Assembly (NCBI RefSeq): GCF_036785885.1
Contig: NC_092320.1
Coordinates: 20,523,557-20,587,556, forward strand
Length of the DNA stretch: 64,000 bases
Direction: 5' to 3'
Source of the DNA: Coffea arabica
Taxonomy: Eukaryota > Streptophyta > Magnoliopsida > Gentianales > Rubiaceae
Positions 62,266 to 64,000 of this stretch are shown piece after piece (positions within the stretch are counted from its first letter, which is position 1; every line of letters begins with the position of its first letter). The notes under the pieces were generated by a model. That model had not been told where the DNA came from and searched no databases. It worked only from the letters and a program-made list of their open reading frames with translations. Made by a program: the position numbers and the translations under genes.

Positions 62266-64000
62266 ATGAGGAGAAATGTCCATGCCTTTTCTATCATAGC
62301 TTGGAGTTGGAGACTATTCAGTTCTTCTTCCAACAGCAATCTTGGAGGTATTTCTCTGTGTTTCTCTCCAAGCCCACTTCCTCTTTCATTACCCTTTTGT
62401 TGCATTAGTAGCAATTTTAGTGTTTTTTTGCCCCATTTTTATTCTCCAAGGACTATTCATTCTCACAATCAGAGTCATTATAAATCTGGTTTTGCTGACA
62501 ATGTTAAAAATCTTGATGCTGCCTTGGATTTGTACGAGCAGATGGTGTTAACGAGCCCTCTGCCTTCCGTCGTTAAGTTTGACAAATTGCTCGGTCGAGT
62601 CATTAAGTTGGAGCATTATTCAGCTGCTATTTTGATGTACAAACATATGTGCTTCTTGGGTTTTATTCCAGTTGATCATTATATCATGACGAGAGCCATT
62701 ATTTGCTATTCTTTCTTGAATAGGATTGATTGTAGTTTTTCTGTTTTGGGGTCCTTCATCAAGCGTGGTTATGCGCCTAATGTCGTAACGTTTACCACTT
62801 TACTCAGAGGGTTGTTTCGGGCACGTATGATTTGCGAAGCACTAGAATTATTGGAGTGGATAATAACTGTAAAGGTCTGTAAGCCCAATGCGGTTCTGTA
62901 TGGTACCATAATAGATGGTCTGTGTAAGGAGGGAAACACTAGCGCGGCTATTCAAGTTCTTAGGATAATGGAAAAAGGTAAGTGTAAGCCTGATACTATT
63001 ATGTACAGCACCATTATTGACAGCTTGTGCAAACATAAGATGGTTAATGAGGCTCTTACCCTTTTCTCTGAGATGATTGATAACGGAATTCTCCCAAATA
63101 TCATCACTTACAATTGTTTGATTCATGGCCTATGTCGAAATGGTAAATGGATGAAGGCTAAAAAGGTGTGGGTTGGTATGGTTGATTTTAATACATATCC
63201 AGATGTTCGTACATTTAATATGTTGGTTGATGCACTTTGTAAGGATGGAAGAATTGATGATGCTGAGTATGTGATTGATACCATGATTCAACGAGGTGAG
63301 AGTCCTAATAGAGTCACCTACAGTTCACTGATGGATGGCTATTGTATGCTGGGCAGGATTGATGATGCGAGAAGAGTTTTTGATCTGATGAATGCTAGAG
63401 GAATGCATCCTGATACTCACAGCTATAGTATTTTGATTAAGGGATATTTCAAGATAATGAAAGTGGATGAGGCTATGCAGCTTTTTCGGGAGATTAAATC
63501 TAAAGGTTTAAAACCTAACATTGCCACTTACACAACTATCTTACAGGGCTTGTTTAGGATGGGAGAGTTGGCTACAGCAAAACATGTTATCAACAAGATG
63601 AAAGCTACTGCCCTGATTCCTGATTTTCACGCTTACTGTGTCATATTGGATGGCTTGTCAAAAAATGGACATATCAATGAAGCATTGCAATTATTGGAGA
63701 AGATTGGAAGTGACCGGATAGGCCTTGACATTACAATGGTAAACATCATCATTAATGGATTTTGCAAAAGTGGGAAACTTGATGTTGCACAAGATATTTT
63801 TCGAAGTCTTCCTAGTAAAGGACTGCTTCCCAACATTGTGACTTACACTATGTTGGTAAAGGGACTTTGTGAAGCAGGAAAGCTGAGGGAAGCTAAGGAG
63901 CTTCTTGTGAAAATGAAAGAAGATAGCTGTTATCCAGATGACCTTGCTTACAATACCATTGTCCGTGGATTTCTTAGAAGGGATGGCTATGTTGAACAAA
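62266..64000 (+). CDS. P-class pentatricopeptide repeat protein, RF-like, partial at right edge
   Basis: From ATG 62266 one intron-free frame is open to the end of the window (578 codons) without a stop. The N-terminus MRRNVHAFSIIAWSWRLFSS is basic and hydrophobic without acidic residues, which fits a mitochondrial transit peptide. From about residue 105 on there are roughly 13 complete 35-residue PPR repeats and the start of another. Typical ones are VTFTTLLRGLF, MYSTIIDSLCK, ITYNCLIHGLCRNGK and VTYTMLVKGLCEAGK. The pattern NVKNLDAALDLYEQM before the first repeat is typical of restorer-of-fertility-like PPRs. Such proteins bind specific organelle RNAs, often to process or silence mitochondrial transcripts. 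Its target is unknown. The reading frames in other phases here (62172-62551) are shadows of this gene. Confidence 0.9.
   Translation, partial: MRRNVHAFSIIAWSWRLFSSSSNSNLGGISLCFSPSPLPLSLPFCCISSNFSVFLPHFYSPRTIHSHNQSHYKSGFADNVKNLDAALDLYEQMVLTSPLPSVVKFDKLLGRVIKLEHYSAAILMYKHMCFLGFIPVDHYIMTRAIICYSFLNRIDCSFSVLGSFIKRGYAPNVVTFTTLLRGLFRARMICEALELLEWIITVKVCKPNAVLYGTIIDGLCKEGNTSAAIQVLRIMEKGKCKPDTIMYSTIIDSLCKHKMVNEALTLFSEMIDNGILPNIITYNCLIHGLCRNGKWMKAKKVWVGMVDFNTYPDVRTFNMLVDALCKDGRIDDAEYVIDTMIQRGESPNRVTYSSLMDGYCMLGRIDDARRVFDLMNARGMHPDTHSYSILIKGYFKIMKVDEAMQLFREIKSKGLKPNIATYTTILQGLFRMGELATAKHVINKMKATALIPDFHAYCVILDGLSKNGHINEALQLLEKIGSDRIGLDITMVNIIINGFCKSGKLDVAQDIFRSLPSKGLLPNIVTYTMLVKGLCEAGKLREAKELLVKMKEDSCYPDDLAYNTIVRGFLRRDGYVEQ

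Noticed and set aside
62172-62551. Two plus-strand frames of 78 and 69 codons near the PPR start
   Set aside because: Both are out of phase with the continuous PPR frame that begins at 62266 and encodes the conserved family sequence.

Overview
The window is nuclear DNA of a flowering plant, most likely a eudicot. The evidence is GT-AG split genes with long AT-rich introns, plant-type proteins (a BAHD acyltransferase, a GDSL lipase with a plant exon pattern, a P-class PPR protein, a FAR1/FRS fragment) and a dense load of plant DNA transposons. An asterid is possible, but nothing in the sequence fixes the family. There are no bacterial operons, CRISPR arrays or organelle genes.

Layout. Positions 1-5000 hold dead mobile DNA: a decayed LINE ORF1-like (DUF4283) gene running off the left edge, a 1.6-kb solo LTR with an intact 5-bp target duplication, and a broken FAR1/FRS (MULE transposase-like) fragment. 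Positions 5000-14000 are AT-rich and hold a run of non-autonomous hAT-like elements. Three of them lie in 2.8 kb, each with a perfect 8-bp target duplication. A TIR element with GC-rich captured-looking DNA follows at 12773-13853. A two-exon BAHD acyltransferase (14450-17760, +) has a Stowaway-type MITE in its intron. After a 4.9-kb gap with a diverged duplicated sequence comes a four-exon GDSL esterase/lipase (22673-27171, -). Positions 27.2-35.2 kb form a second transposon-rich block with hAT-like elements, a 330-bp inverted repeat interrupted by nested hATs, and a tRNA-derived SINE with a 15-bp target duplication.

The gene-rich part is 35.3-58 kb. EMG1/NEP1 (18S rRNA pseudouridine methyltransferase; 7 exons, -) and NOL10/ENP2 (SSU-processome WD40 protein; 16 exons, +) stand head to head across a 1.35-kb gap. 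Both act in the 90S pre-ribosome, so this is a divergent pair in one pathway. UFM1, a ubiquitin-like modifier (4 exons, -), follows, with a Mutator-type MITE between it and NOL10. The last block (58-62 kb) is AT-rich with more MITEs. A second copy of the 10.4-kb hAT family ends about 170 bp upstream of a P-class PPR gene that starts at 62266 and runs open through the right edge.

Exon junctions for the five complete genes were assigned by hand from GT/AG sites, reading phase and family conservation. All give continuous frames: 462, 373, 288, 691 and 98 residues. Nothing in the window is a clearly new biological system. The less ordinary items are the nested inverted repeat, the captured-looking TIR element, the duplicated anonymous sequence near 18/20 kb, the tandem duplication in the last EMG1 intron, and the divergent ribosome-biogenesis pair.
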